DNA from: Actinomyces johnsonii
GTDB lineage: Bacteria > Actinomycetota > Actinomycetes > Actinomycetales > Actinomycetaceae
Direction of reading: 5' to 3'
Assembly (NCBI RefSeq): GCF_006546835.1
Contig: NZ_VICB01000019.1
Coordinates: forward strand, 127,070 to 191,069
DNA length: 64,000 bases
In this document: piece by piece, positions 43,931 to 51,441 of the stretch
Position numbering within the stretch: the stretch's first letter is position 1
Layout: the number at the start of each line of letters is the position of its first letter
Position numbers and translations under genes: made by a program
Notes under the pieces: generated by a model
Told to the model about the DNA's origin: nothing
The model's input: only the letters and a program-made list of their open reading frames with translations
Databases searched by the model: none

Positions 43931-44941
43931 ATGACTGTACGCATCGGACTCATCGGCGCTGGCGGTATGGGCCGCGCCCACCTGGCCCGCATTGCGGGTG
44001 TCCTGTCCGGCGGCGAGATCGTCGCCGTGGCCGACATCAACCACGACGCCGCGGTCTCGGCCGCGGAGCCCTATGGTGCCAAGGCCTATGACAGCGCCGA
44101 TGAGCTCATCAACGATCCGAACGTCGACGCCGTCCTCATCGCCACCTTCGGCAAGGTCCACGCCCCCGACGTCATCAAGGCCATCGAGGCCGGCAAGTAC
44201 GTCCTGTGCGAGAAGCCCTTGGCCACCACCGCCGAGGACTGCATCGCCATCATGGAGGCCGAGCAGAAGGCCGGCAAGAAGCTCGTCACCGTGGGCTTCA
44301 TGCGCCGCTTCGACGTCGCCTACAACGAGATGAAGAAGGTTCTTGACGACGGCGAGAACGGCCAGGCCCTCCTGGTCCACAACCGTCACCGCAACCCCAC
44401 CGTGCCGGAGTCCTACACCTCGCGCATGGCCATCGACGACACGGCGATCCACGAGATCGACACGATGCGCTGGCTCCTGGGCGAGGAGATCGTCAAGGTG
44501 CGCGTCGAGCGCCCCAAGTCGACCACTCACCGCTTCGACCACCTCATCGACCCGGTCGTCGTCGTGATGTACACCGAGTCCGGCGTGCGCATCGATGACG
44601 AAGTTAACGTCAACCTGCAGTACGCCTACTCCATCGAGTGCGAGCTCGTGCTGGAGACCGCCGCGGTGAGGCTGGGCGACCAGGAGCGGATCCACATCCG
44701 CGACATCCACGGCGACCGCAACGCCATGTGCCAGTCGCACATCGACCGCTTCGAGGCCGCCTTCAACCGCGAGGTGCAGGAGTGGATCAACGCCGTGGCC
44801 CGCGATGAGCACACCGGCTCGACCTCCTGGGACGGCTACGCGGCCACCTCCGTGGTCGACGCGGCGGTTGCCTCGCTGGAGGACGAGTCCTCGCCGATGG
44901 TCGACGTCAAGCTCATCGCCAAGCCCGCCTTCTACGCCTGA
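43931..44941 (+). CDS. Inositol 2-dehydrogenase-like Gfo/Idh/MocA oxidoreductase
   Basis: 336 aa from ATG 43931 (GAGGAGA upstream). Nucleotide fold IGLIGAGGMGRAHLARI, catalytic lysine YVLCEKPLATT, GFMRRFDVAYNEMKKV and the active-site block MAIDDTAIHEIDTMRWLLGEE, an IolG-like arrangement. It shares the operon and operator of the 42939 isomerase. With iolG at 32362 it gives two good inositol dehydrogenase candidates; one may prefer another isomer (scyllo- or chiro-inositol) or another cofactor. A terminator hairpin follows. Confidence 0.88.
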   Translation: MTVRIGLIGAGGMGRAHLARIAGVLSGGEIVAVADINHDAAVSAAEPYGAKAYDSADELINDPNVDAVLIATFGKVHAPDVIKAIEAGKYVLCEKPLATTAEDCIAIMEAEQKAGKKLVTVGFMRRFDVAYNEMKKVLDDGENGQALLVHNRHRNPTVPESYTSRMAIDDTAIHEIDTMRWLLGEEIVKVRVERPKSTTHRFDHLIDPVVVVMYTESGVRIDDEVNVNLQYAYSIECELVLETAAVRLGDQERIHIRDIHGDRNAMCQSHIDRFEAAFNREVQEWINAVARDEHTGSTSWDGYAATSVVDAAVASLEDESSPMVDVKLIAKPAFYA

Positions 44942-45066
44942 CAAGCCTCCCCGTCGTCGTCTCTCCTGGCGCACGGCTGCTGCCGGGGCGCTCGCGATTG
45001 CTGCGTGTTCGCCAGCGCTCCGGCAAGCTCACCGGGCAGACGGCGACGGGGTCCGTCCACCTCGTT

Positions 45067-45102
45067 CGTCCCGGGAGGCGCTCGGTCCCGCCTCCCGGGA
45101 CG
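45067..45102 (+). terminator. Terminator after the 43931 gene
   Basis: CGTCCCGGGAGGCG and its exact complement (14 bp) around the loop CTCGGTCC, 125 bases past the stop codon, before the next operator-controlled gene. Confidence 0.8.
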
Positions 45103-45188
45103 ACGACTATTCGGCGGCAGGAAGGGGAACTCCCAGACGTCGTCGCAACGATTGAAAACTGCCGCCCTCAACCACTTCCCCCGACGCA

Positions 45189-45202
45189 ATTGTCATGACA
45201 TT
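45189..45202 (+). promoter_or_regulatory. GntR/IolR-type operator upstream of iolH
   Basis: ATTGTCATGACATT with the perfect 10-bp palindrome TGTCATGACA at 45191-45200, 46 bases before the iolH start. This core is an exact fit to the Corynebacterium IolR motif (KGWCHTRACA, from memory). Confidence 0.72.
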
Positions 45203-45247
45203 ATGGGTGTTGTCGACATAGCCGTCGGCACCTGAGAGGAGACTTCC

Positions 45248-46117
45248 TTGGTAGACATCGCCCTTGACCCGAACATGTACTACCGCACCATGCCCACGGT
45301 GCGAACCCTTGACAAGGCGGCCGAGCTGGGCTTCGAGTACGTCGAGCTCTCGCCCAACGCGGACTTCCACTTCTGGCACCACCGTCCCGCCGCCGACGAC
45401 GCCTTCGTCGCCGAACTCAACAAGGCGCAGAAGGAGACGGGCGTGAAGGTGCGCACCCTCAACCCCGTCTTCAACTGGTCCTCGCCCGACGAGGAGGAGC
45501 GGTGCGCCCAGGTGTCCAACTGGCGGCGCCTGCTCGAACTGGCCGACCAGATTGACGTCCGGGAGATCACCTCGGAGTTCTCCGGGGACCGCAACCAGGC
45601 TCGCCGCAGTGAGGAGCAATGGTTCCGTTCCATCGAAGAACTCATCCCCGACTTCGAGCGCTACGGCATCCGCCTCAACATGGAGGCCCACCCCTACGAC
45701 TTCGTCGAGCTGCACGACCCGGCCCTGAACCTCGTGCGCGCGGTCAACAAGGACTGGATCGGGTACGAGTTCTGCTGCCCGCACGCCTTCCACCTCTCCG
45801 ACGGCGTTGGTGACGTCGAGCGCATGATCCGCACCGCTCACGAGGCCGGCAAGCTGCGCGAGGTCCACATCGCCGACGGTTTCAACCACCGTGCCAACGA
45901 CGGCAACCGCTACATCATCAACCCGCCTGGCGCTGATGTCACCGTCCACCAGCACAACGAGGTCGGCAACGGTGAAGTCGACTGGGACGCCGTCTTCTCC
46001 ACGCTGCGAGACATCGGCTTCGACGGTGTGCTCTCCGTGTGCGTCTTCGGCTGGCACGAGCACGCCGATGACATCAACCGCCGAGTGCTGGCCCGGCTCC
46101 ACGAAGAGCTCGGCTGA
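45248..46117 (+). CDS. iolH: IolH-type sugar phosphate isomerase/epimerase
   Basis: 289 aa, the length of Bacillus IolH. The start is a TTG at 45248: AGGAGACTTCC is ideally placed before it and no ATG is available, while the alternative GTG at 45251 would be one codon shorter. Blocks: DIALDPNMYYRTMPTVRTLDKAAELGFEYVELSPNADF, WSSPDEEERCAQVSNWRRLLELADQ, LNMEAHPYDF, HIADGFNHRAND and VTVHQHNEVGNGEVDWDAVF. IolH is a conserved member of iol operons whose precise reaction is not settled. It is followed by the second iolT. Confidence 0.88.
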   Translation: MVDIALDPNMYYRTMPTVRTLDKAAELGFEYVELSPNADFHFWHHRPAADDAFVAELNKAQKETGVKVRTLNPVFNWSSPDEEERCAQVSNWRRLLELADQIDVREITSEFSGDRNQARRSEEQWFRSIEELIPDFERYGIRLNMEAHPYDFVELHDPALNLVRAVNKDWIGYEFCCPHAFHLSDGVGDVERMIRTAHEAGKLREVHIADGFNHRANDGNRYIINPPGADVTVHQHNEVGNGEVDWDAVFSTLRDIGFDGVLSVCVFGWHEHADDINRRVLARLHEELG

Positions 46118-46277
46118 CCCTCATCGGTTCTCTCCGTTCACTATGAGGACCGCCCATGCTGCCGGCTCCCGCTCCTGCGCTGCGGGGCGGTGACCGGCGG
46201 ACCGGGACTCTCGGTCCATCCAGCAGCGCCTTTTTCGCCTCCGCCAACGACGGCGGACGACCCAAGGAGTTCCATCC

Positions 46278-47894
46278 ATGTCCACACCATTGAATTCTGC
46301 GGCGCAGTACACGCCGGAGAAGATTCAGGAGCTGGTCGACCAGACTCCCGCCTCGGGTCCGAAGCGCTCGCTCGGACTCATCGCCCTGGTCGCCACCCTC
46401 GGCTCGCTGCTCTTCGGCTACGACACCGGAGTGATCTCAGCCGCGCTGCCGTATATGTATCTGCCTCACGACGCCAGTGGCCTTCAGATTAACTCGGTGG
46501 AGGAAGGTCTCGTAGGGACCTTCCTGTGCCTGGGCGCCGCATTGGGCGCCTCGGTCGGCGGCAAGCTTTCCGACAAGTACGGGCGTCGCCACAACATCAC
46601 GCTCCTGGCCGCCGTCTTCTTCTTCGGCGCACTGGGGTGCACCTTCTCGCCGAACATCTGGATCCTCTACTTCTTCCGCATCGTCCTGGGCTTCGCCGTC
46701 GGCGGCGCCTCGGCGACGGTCCCGGTCTTCCTCGGTGAGACGGCCCCCAAGCGCATCCGCGGAACGCTCGTGGCCGTGGACCAGATGATGATCGTCTTTG
46801 GCCAGTTCCTCGCCTTCTCGATGAACGCGGTCCTGACCCAGATCCACGGTGGTCCGGAGGTCACCGTCGCCAAAGACGTCGTCAACAATTCCGGCGAGGT
46901 TGTCGCCAAAGCGGGCGAGACCGTCTCCTGGGAGTCGGTCCAGCACCTGGCCAACGTCGCCGTCGAGTCCGGTAACGGTACGACCTGGCGCTACATGCTT
47001 GTGCTGGCCTCGCTGCCGGCCATCGCGCTGTGGATCGGGATCCGTCTCATGCCGGAGTCCTCGCGCTGGTACGTCGCCAACTTGCGTATCGCCGAGGCCA
47101 TCGGAGCCCTCAAGCGCGTGCGCGATGAGTCCAAGGACGGCCCCATCGCCGACGAGATCGACGAGATGCTCGAGGTCCAGCGCAGGGAGGCCAGCCAGGA
47201 GAAGTGGGGCCTGGCCCAGATCCTGGGCGTCAAGTGGACCCGGCACCTGCTCATCATCGGCATTATCCTGGGCCTGGCGGACCAGCTCACCGGTATCAAC
47301 ACGGCCATGTACTACACGCCCAAGGTGCTCTCCGCGGCAGGTCTGCCCATGAGTGACGCGATCTCCCTCAACGTCGTCTCCGGATTCATCTCCTTCGTGG
47401 GATCGGCGGTCGGCCTGTGGCTGGTCACCAAGTTCGCCCGCCGGCACGTGGGCATCTACCAGGAGGCCAGCATCGTGGTCTCCCTGGGGCTCTTGGCCGC
47501 GGTCTTCTTCTTCCTCATCCAGCCCTATCAGGATGCCGACGGCAACATCAAGGGCGCTCCCACCTTCGCCCCCTACCTGGTGCTGTTCATCGTCTCCCTG
47601 TTCGTCTTCGCCAAGCAGTCCGGAACGGTCACCTGGGTCCTCGTGGCGGAGATCTTCCCCGCCAAGGTCCGCGGCACGGCCATGGGGCTGGCGGTCGGCG
47701 CTCTGTGGGTCGCCAACGCGATCGTCGCCCTGGTCTTCCCCATCATGATGGAGAAGCTCGGGGGAGCAGGCACCTACCTCATCTTCTGTCTCATCAACGT
47801 GTTGTCTCTCATCTTCTACATGAAGTACGTGCCCGAGACGAAGTACCACTCCCTGGAGGAGCTCGAGGAGCGCTTCGAGAAGGAGTTCAGCTGA
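46278..47894 (+). CDS. iolT: Myo-inositol-type MFS sugar porter (second copy)
   Basis: 538 aa, 12 membrane segments, AAGGAG before the ATG. LGSLLFGYDTGVISAALPYM, DKYGRRHNI, GETAPKRIRG, PESSRWYVA, DQLTGINTAMYYTPKVL and the end VPETKYHSLEELEERFEKEF mark a sugar porter closely related to the one at 26717, with a similar long loop between segments 5 and 6. It lies 160 bases after iolH without an operator of its own, so it is probably co-transcribed; a small hairpin GGACCG-N7-CGGTCC followed by a T run (46199-46234) lies in the gap and may attenuate. Confidence 0.9.
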   Translation: MSTPLNSAAQYTPEKIQELVDQTPASGPKRSLGLIALVATLGSLLFGYDTGVISAALPYMYLPHDASGLQINSVEEGLVGTFLCLGAALGASVGGKLSDKYGRRHNITLLAAVFFFGALGCTFSPNIWILYFFRIVLGFAVGGASATVPVFLGETAPKRIRGTLVAVDQMMIVFGQFLAFSMNAVLTQIHGGPEVTVAKDVVNNSGEVVAKAGETVSWESVQHLANVAVESGNGTTWRYMLVLASLPAIALWIGIRLMPESSRWYVANLRIAEAIGALKRVRDESKDGPIADEIDEMLEVQRREASQEKWGLAQILGVKWTRHLLIIGIILGLADQLTGINTAMYYTPKVLSAAGLPMSDAISLNVVSGFISFVGSAVGLWLVTKFARRHVGIYQEASIVVSLGLLAAVFFFLIQPYQDADGNIKGAPTFAPYLVLFIVSLFVFAKQSGTVTWVLVAEIFPAKVRGTAMGLAVGALWVANAIVALVFPIMMEKLGGAGTYLIFCLINVLSLIFYMKYVPETKYHSLEELEERFEKEFS

Positions 47895-47911
47895 CTCACT
47901 CGGTCAGGGGG

Positions 47912-48008
47912 CTGAGACAGTGTTGACTCGGTGACAGGCCGTCGGGTTGGTGGGCCCGCCAGGAGCGGATTGAAGCCGACCGCCCGGTTCTGACACACTG
48001 TCTCAGCT
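47912..48008. repeat. Long-range inverted repeat between iolT and a degenerate porter
   Basis: GCTGAGACAGTGT (47912-47924) and its exact complement (47996-48008) are 71 bases apart; flanking bases continue the match imperfectly. The space between has no gene. It may be a terminator of unusual size, a cruciform or the trace of a mobile element. Confidence 0.55.
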
Positions 48009-48097
48009 CCCGTCCGACGTCGTCAGCGTCAGCTGATGCCACATCTGAACAGACATCTACACACAATGCCGCCCATGACGTACACGGTGACCGGTCC

Positions 48098-49378
48098 ATG
48101 ACCCCGCATCCGCCGCGCAGCGCGCCACCCGCCCCGGTTCGCCTCCGCCTGTACGCATGGGCGGTAGGCCTGTTCCTGGGGGCTCTCGAAGGGGCTCTCG
48201 CCATCGGGGTTGCGGGCGCCCGCGGAGGCGCCCTGCCGCTCGTCGGCGTCGTCGGTGCGGCGATGGTTCTGGGGACCGTCGCCGGCAGGCCCCTCTCCCG
48301 GCACCTGGGCCGCAGGCGAACCGGCCTGGTCATGGCCGTGCTGGCCGCGGCGGGAGCGGGACTCGCAGCAGGGCTCGAGGGTATCCCCGTCCTCATCGGA
48401 GCCGGCCTCGCGGGTCTGGCCTCGGGCGGGATGCTCGTCGTGGCTCCACTGGTCTGCCACGAGCTCTCCCTACGCGGACACAAGCGCCTCATGCCGCAGG
48501 TCATGGCCCTCGGGCCCGCCGGAGCGGGCGTGGTGGCACTAGCGGCCTGGTGGAGTCCAGCGCGAGTGCCCGCCGCCTGGGGGGTGTTCGGGGGTGCCGC
48601 GCTGATCTACCTGGTCTGCGTCCTGCGTCTTCCCGAGAGTCCGGTCTGGCTCGTGGGGCAGTGCCGGGATGTCGAGGCCTTTGAGGCGCTGCGCCGCCTG
48701 CACGGAACTCTGGAGGCCTCCGTGGCCATCGACTGGACCCGCCTGGATGCCGAGATGCTGGCCGAGCAGCAGGCACTGACCCCCGCCGACCTGCGGGTGC
48801 CCCAGGTGCGTAGCGCCGTGCTGACCGGAGCTGTGCTCATCCTGGCCCAGGAGGCGCCGCTGGGGGCGGCGGCTCTGGTCCTCGCTCCGCTGGTTGTGGC
48901 CGATCTCGGCCTCGGCTCGGGTGCGATCGCCGTCAGCGCCACGACCTGGGTGGGGTGGACGCTCCTCGCCCTGGCGCTGGTGACCCGGGTCGAGCGGTTG
49001 CGCTTCCTGCGCGTGGTCCTGGGCGCTGTTGTGGCCGTCCTGGGGGCGACCTTCCTGGTCGTCGGTATGTCTCTCGGGGGAGCGGCGGGCGCCTGGATGA
49101 TCGTCATCTCATTGACGATCCTCGTGGCCAGTCAGTCGGTGCTGGTCTTGCCGGCCTGTCAGGGGGCGATCGACCCGCGGATCCCGCCGTGGCTGGTCGA
49201 AGCCCAGCGAAGAGCCTCGGCGACCGGAGGGGCCCTGGCGCGCGCGGGCGTCCTCATCGCTGCGCTGCTCGTCGTGGTTCACCTTGGGATGCCAGTCCTA
49301 TACTGGGCGGCCTTCGCGCTGTCGCTGGTCAGCGCCGTCGTCGTGCTCCTGCGGCTGCCGCGGGAACTGAAGGTCTGA
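48098..49378 (+). CDS. Degenerate MFS sugar porter-like protein
   Basis: 426 aa, about 12 hydrophobic segments. It keeps parts of the sugar-porter pattern: SRHLGRRRTGLVM after segment 2 and LPESPVWLVGQCRDVEAFEALRRLH after segment 6. But the GYDTG motif of segment 1 is gone (LFLGALEGALAIGV), the loop between halves is short, and there is no PETKG-type end. It is about 110 residues shorter than both iolT copies. Transport is doubtful; a sensor-like or altered-substrate role is possible. No ribosome-binding site is clear before the ATG. Confidence 0.75.
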   Translation: MTPHPPRSAPPAPVRLRLYAWAVGLFLGALEGALAIGVAGARGGALPLVGVVGAAMVLGTVAGRPLSRHLGRRRTGLVMAVLAAAGAGLAAGLEGIPVLIGAGLAGLASGGMLVVAPLVCHELSLRGHKRLMPQVMALGPAGAGVVALAAWWSPARVPAAWGVFGGAALIYLVCVLRLPESPVWLVGQCRDVEAFEALRRLHGTLEASVAIDWTRLDAEMLAEQQALTPADLRVPQVRSAVLTGAVLILAQEAPLGAAALVLAPLVVADLGLGSGAIAVSATTWVGWTLLALALVTRVERLRFLRVVLGAVVAVLGATFLVVGMSLGGAAGAWMIVISLTILVASQSVLVLPACQGAIDPRIPPWLVEAQRRASATGGALARAGVLIAALLVVVHLGMPVLYWAAFALSLVSAVVVLLRLPRELKV

Positions 49379-49433
49379 GAGGACGGGTATGAAGGGTACC
49401 CGCGACCGGATTCCGAGAATCCGACTTCAGACC

Positions 49434-49452
49434 TATAATTTGTCAGGACAAA
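49434..49452 (+). promoter_or_regulatory. Alcohol dehydrogenase promoter (TATAAT) with perfect GntR/IolR-type operator
   Basis: A consensus -10 TATAAT at 49434-49439 is joined to the full operator TTTGTCAGGACAAA at 49439-49452 (they share one T). TTCCGA lies 17 bases upstream as a weak -35 box. A bound regulator would cover the transcription start. Confidence 0.8.
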
Positions 49453-49532
49453 TGTCGTAGGGTGGGGGAGCGGCCTGAGGAGGCCGCCCGACGGCCCGAC
49501 GTCGTCGATATCCGACAGAGAGGCAGCTGAGC

Positions 49533-50699
49533 ATGACGAGCAACGAGGCAGTCCAGACCTCAGAGACAACCGAGTCCATCCCCAAGACCATGAAGGCCGC
49601 GGTCCTGCGGGACCACGAGGTCGGACTGGAGATCGAGACCCTGCGCACCCCCCGGCCCAAGAGCGGCGAGGTCCTCATCAAGGTGGCCGCCTGCGGGCTG
49701 TGCCACTCCGACCTCCACGTCATCGGCGGTGCCATCGCCTTCCCGCTGCCGGCGGTGCTCGGCCATGAGGTCTCCGGCACCATTGTGGAGCTCGGCTCCG
49801 GCAACGAGCACACCGGGCTGGAGGTCGGGCAGAAGGTGGCTGGGGGCTTCCTCATGCCTTGCGGTCAGTGCGACGCCTGCGCCTCAGGCCGCGACGAGCT
49901 GTGCGGGCCCTTCTTCGACCTCAACCGGCTCAAGGGCGTCCTTTACGATGGCACCACCCGCCTGGCCACCCCTGACGGTGAGCCGGTGGCCATGTACTCC
50001 ATGGGCGGCCTGGCCGAGTACGCCGTCGTCCCCTCCACCGCCGTGGCCCCCGTGCCCGAGACCATCGACATGGTGCCGGCGGCCATCCTGGGCTGCGCCG
50101 CCATGACCGGCTACGGGGCCGTGCGCCGCGGCGCCGACCTGCGCTACGGGGAGACCGTCGCCGTGGTCGCCACCGGCGGTGTGGGTACCAACATCGTCCA
50201 GATCGCCCGGGCCTTTGGCGCCAGCCAGGTCATCGCCATCGACGTCGACGATGACAAGCTCGCCCCCATGCTCGACTACGGGGCGACCGCCGTGGTCAAC
50301 TCCGTCACCCAGAACGCCCGCGAGGAGGTCTTCCGGCTCACCGACGGCAAGGGTGTGGATGTCTCCTTCGAGGCGCTGGGCATCCCGGCCACCTGGACCA
50401 CCGCCCTGGACGTCCTGGCCGACGGCGGCCGCATGGTTCCGATCGGCCTGGGGGCCGGTGTGCAGACCGCCGGGGTGGAGATCAACCGCACCGTGCGCCG
50501 CTCGCAGTCGATCCTCGGATCCTACGGTGCGCGCACCCGCCAGGATCTGCCGGCCGTTGTCGACCTGGCCGACAAGGGCGTCATCAACTACCGCGACGTT
50601 GTCTCGCGCCGCCTGCCGCTTGAAGAGGCCGGTGCCGGCTACACCGCGCTGCGCAACCGCGAGATCCAGGGGCGTGCCGTCGTCGACATGTCGCTGTGA
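49533..50699 (+). CDS. Zinc-dependent alcohol dehydrogenase of the inositol regulon
   Basis: 388 aa, GAGAGG before the ATG. Medium-chain dehydrogenase: catalytic zinc ligands in CGLCHSDLH and LGHEVSG, structural zinc site CGQCDACASGRDELC, nucleotide fold VVATGGVGTNIVQIARAFGASQVIAIDVDD. About 18 extra residues precede the usual start MKAAVLRDHE. Substrate unknown; its perfect operator places it with the inositol genes, so reduction of an aldehyde such as malonate semialdehyde, or oxidation of a polyol, would fit (inference). Confidence 0.9.
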   Translation: MTSNEAVQTSETTESIPKTMKAAVLRDHEVGLEIETLRTPRPKSGEVLIKVAACGLCHSDLHVIGGAIAFPLPAVLGHEVSGTIVELGSGNEHTGLEVGQKVAGGFLMPCGQCDACASGRDELCGPFFDLNRLKGVLYDGTTRLATPDGEPVAMYSMGGLAEYAVVPSTAVAPVPETIDMVPAAILGCAAMTGYGAVRRGADLRYGETVAVVATGGVGTNIVQIARAFGASQVIAIDVDDDKLAPMLDYGATAVVNSVTQNAREEVFRLTDGKGVDVSFEALGIPATWTTALDVLADGGRMVPIGLGAGVQTAGVEINRTVRRSQSILGSYGARTRQDLPAVVDLADKGVINYRDVVSRRLPLEEAGAGYTALRNREIQGRAVVDMSL

Positions 50700-50708
50700 G
50701 CCCAGGCA

Positions 50709-50735
50709 GTGAAGTCCCGGTCGCCGGGGCTTCAC
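50709..50735 (+). terminator. Terminator after the alcohol dehydrogenase
   Basis: GTGAAGTCCCGG, loop TCG, CCGGGGCTTCAC: a 12-bp stem with one G-U pair, nine bases after the stop codon. Confidence 0.82.
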
Positions 50736-50751
50736 CGTGACCTCCTGTCCT

Positions 50752-50949
50752 CGCGCCTCCTGCTCAGGCTTTGTTGCTCTGAGTGGGAGGCGCGATGCGT
50801 GATCCGAAATCGAGGCGGAGGACGCGTCGTGTCCAAATCGGTGACAAAGGAACCTGTGGCTCGATCAGGCCGCTGATGGAACCGCGGAATCACGCGGTTT
50901 CTTATCGGTGGTGTGAGCCTGGATTCCGCCTTTGTATCCGATTTGGACA
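50752..50949. repeat. Nested inverted repeats in a gene-free stretch, possible MITE remnant
   Basis: Three structures follow one another in the 334 bases between the alcohol dehydrogenase and the SnoaL-like gene. A 16-base imperfect hairpin is at 50752-50794. A pair of 21-base inverted repeats (50830-50850 and 50929-50949; 19 of 21 positions match, arms beginning TGTCCAAATCGG) frames a 120-base unit. Inside it a hairpin AACCGCG-GAATCA-CGCGGTT (about 50880-50898) is followed by a short T run. No open frame of note. Confidence 0.5.
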
Positions 50950-51033
50950 TCTCGGGTGTCGCGGCGGTGTGCCGTCGGCCGCGGAGGGCCTCTGACTGAC
51001 TATCGTGACCATTGCTAAGAGGAGGAGTCCCGT

Positions 51034-51420
51034 ATGTCCACTGATCTGGAGCGCAACAAGGAGAACGTCAAGGCCTTCTACGACCTCATGTTCAACCAGT
51101 GCCGGCCGCGCCAGGCGCTGGAGCGATACGCCGGCGACGAGTACCGGCAGCACAACACCCACGTGGCCGACGGCAAGGAGGCCTTCGTCGAGTACTTCGA
51201 GCGGATGGCCCGCGACTACCCCGGTAAGAGCGTGGAGTTCGTGCGTGCCTTCGCCGAGGGCGACCACGTCATCCTGCACTGCCACCAGAGGTGGCCGGGG
51301 TCGGATGACTACGCGGGTATCGACATCTTCCGGCTCGATGAGCACGGCAGAATCGTGGAGCACTGGGATGTGCTTCAGGTGATCCCGGAGACCTCCGCCA
51401 ACGACAACGGCATGTTCTGA
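51034..51420 (+). CDS. SnoaL-like / NTF2-fold protein
   Basis: 128 aa, AGGAGGAGT before the ATG. Small cone-shaped NTF2-type domain: [51 protein letters not shown] is the SnoaL/polyketide cyclase-like opening (landmark, residues 6-56), followed by [44 protein letters not shown]. Proteins of this type are predicted small-molecule isomerases or hydrolases of unknown substrate. Single gene, convergent with the SirTM gene. Confidence 0.85.
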   Translation: MSTDLERNKENVKAFYDLMFNQCRPRQALERYAGDEYRQHNTHVADGKEAFVEYFERMARDYPGKSVEFVRAFAEGDHVILHCHQRWPGSDDYAGIDIFRLDEHGRIVEHWDVLQVIPETSANDNGMF

Positions 51421-51441
51421 CTCCTGCACCGGCGCCGCGTG

